DNA of 6,780 bases from Cytophagales bacterium. Its GTDB lineage: Bacteria; Bacteroidota; Bacteroidia; Cytophagales; Cyclobacteriaceae. Below, one piece after another: positions 5,866 through 6,780 of this stretch. The stretch's first letter is position 1; the number at the start of each line of letters is the position of its first letter. The stretch spans positions 1 through 6,780 of the forward strand of contig JAJCYK010000177.1 in NCBI GenBank assembly GCA_029262935.1, in the 5' to 3' direction. Position numbers and translations under genes: made by a program. Under the pieces are notes generated by a model. The model was given only the letters and a program-made list of their open reading frames with translations. It ran no database searches and had not been told where the DNA came from.

Positions 5866-6780
5866 ATGAAACAACCACTTAAACGAAGGACCTTTCTTAA
5901 AAAAGCTGGTTTAGGAACAGCGGTTCTTGCCTCCAGCACTGCTGCATTTGCCAATATTATCCTTCCCGCCCCCAGAAGATTGGGGGTAGCTTTGGTAGGA
6001 CTGGGGTACTACAGCGGTGATGTATTGGCACCAGCACTACAAAGAACACAGCATTGCGAATTAAAAGGGATCGTAACCGGTAGTCCCGAAAAAATACCTA
6101 ATTGGCAAAGACAATATGGAATAAAAGATCAAAACATTTACAACTATCAAAACATGTATCAACTCGCTAACAACGAAGAAATTGATGTTATTTATATTGT
6201 TGTTCCAACTGGTTTGCACAGTAAATATGGCATTATAGGCGCAAACTCGGGCAAACACATCTGGTGTGAAAAACCCATGGCCCGCACTTCTGAGGAATGT
6301 CAGGCCATCATAAATGCCTGTCTAAAGAATGGGGTAAAATTAAGCATTGGCTATCGAATGCAGCATGAGCCCAATACTCAAACATTGATGCAATGGAGTA
6401 AACAAAGACCCTACGGCAAAATTAAAACTATTGTGGCCAGAGCAGGCTATCGCGATGGCCGGTCAAATCATTGGAAGCAAAACAAGGCCCTAGGAGGAGG
6501 TGCCATGTACGATATGGGAGTCTATCCTCTTAACGCTGCCCGTTACGCCTCCGGCGAGGAACCGATAGCAGTTACCGCAGAACATGCCACTACCCGACCC
6601 AAAATTTATCACGAAGTAGATGAAACCACCAGTTTTGAATTGGAGTTTCCTAGTGGCGCCAGAGCAAATTGCGAAACTAGTTTAGGCAAAGGCATGAACG
6701 AGCTGAAAGTTACCTGCGATCAGGGTTGGTATGGCCTTTCTCCTTTTCAAGCATATGGGGGTATTAAGGGAACCACCAGC
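5866..6780 (+). CDS. Tat-exported Gfo/Idh/MocA oxidoreductase (GFOR-like), C-terminus cut by window edge
   Basis: NAD(P)-dependent sugar oxidoreductase; 305 codons are present with no stop. The family is usually about 370-390 residues, so some 70-80 are missing. The ATG at 5866 starts a twin-arginine signal peptide, MKQPLKRRTFLKKAG (Arg7-Arg8), with a hydrophobic stretch and a likely cut after AFA (27-29). The protein thus folds with its cofactor inside and is exported to the periplasm. The Rossmann domain has GLGYYSG (45-51) and the family motif EKP (135-137, Lys136). The second domain has GGGAMYDMGVYPLN (210-223), with Asp216 and Tyr220 at the places of the catalytic Asp and Tyr of Zymomonas glucose-fructose oxidoreductase, and NAARYASGEEP resembles that enzyme too. 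The substrate is likely a sugar or sugar derivative, but this is not provable here. It is divergent from the NTF2-like/amidohydrolase operon and follows an A-rich leader without a Shine-Dalgarno sequence. Confidence 0.94.
   Translation, partial: MKQPLKRRTFLKKAGLGTAVLASSTAAFANIILPAPRRLGVALVGLGYYSGDVLAPALQRTQHCELKGIVTGSPEKIPNWQRQYGIKDQNIYNYQNMYQLANNEEIDVIYIVVPTGLHSKYGIIGANSGKHIWCEKPMARTSEECQAIINACLKNGVKLSIGYRMQHEPNTQTLMQWSKQRPYGKIKTIVARAGYRDGRSNHWKQNKALGGGAMYDMGVYPLNAARYASGEEPIAVTAEHATTRPKIYHEVDETTSFELEFPSGARANCETSLGKGMNELKVTCDQGWYGLSPFQAYGGIKGTTS

Noticed and set aside
6061..6258. Open frame of 65 codons on the - strand inside the oxidoreductase gene
   Set aside because: It is antisense to the Rossmann domain, whose motifs on the + strand are clear. 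No start region or family resemblance.

Overview
The window looks like a chromosomal segment of a Bacteroidota bacterium, most likely a marine Flavobacteriaceae or Cytophagales member. The evidence is indirect. Start codons have A-rich leaders with almost no Shine-Dalgarno sequence. Signal peptides end in the 'SAQ' style common in this phylum. One lipoprotein has an acidic stretch right after its lipobox cysteine, as in Bacteroidota surface-export signals. All the protein families present are common there. No RNA genes, mobile elements or CRISPR arrays were seen.

Left part (1-2193, + strand): a two-component system. An OmpR/PhoB-type response regulator, cut at its N-terminus by the window edge, is followed 8 bases later by a membrane sensor histidine kinase with a Cache/PAS-like periplasmic domain. 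A hairpin with a nine-T tract closes this unit.

Middle (2194-3740, + strand): a 443-residue lipoprotein with two Spondin_N-type modules, probably displayed on the cell surface. Its upstream region holds the direct repeat TTTCGTGA-n3-TTTCGTGA with an 11-bp period, the geometry OmpR/PhoB-family regulators bind. This makes the lipoprotein gene the obvious candidate target of the neighbouring two-component system, and the three genes may form a signal-to-surface-protein module. The lipoprotein transcript ends in a remarkable 85-nt hairpin (28 pairs) that fills most of the convergent intergenic space. Its wobble pairs are valid only in + strand RNA.

Right part, - strand (3741-5686): a two-gene operon with a stop/start overlap (TAATG). 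The first gene encodes a small exported NTF2-like protein and the second an exported metal-dependent amidohydrolase with a complete set of metal ligands.

Right end, + strand (5866-6780): a divergently transcribed Gfo/Idh/MocA oxidoreductase with a twin-arginine signal peptide and glucose-fructose oxidoreductase-like catalytic residues, open at the window edge. The 179-bp divergent spacer is AT-rich, with only weak promoter candidates and a small leader hairpin.

Best leads for something new: the two-component system/Spondin_N lipoprotein pairing with its PhoB-like direct repeat, and the directional long hairpin at 3656-3740.
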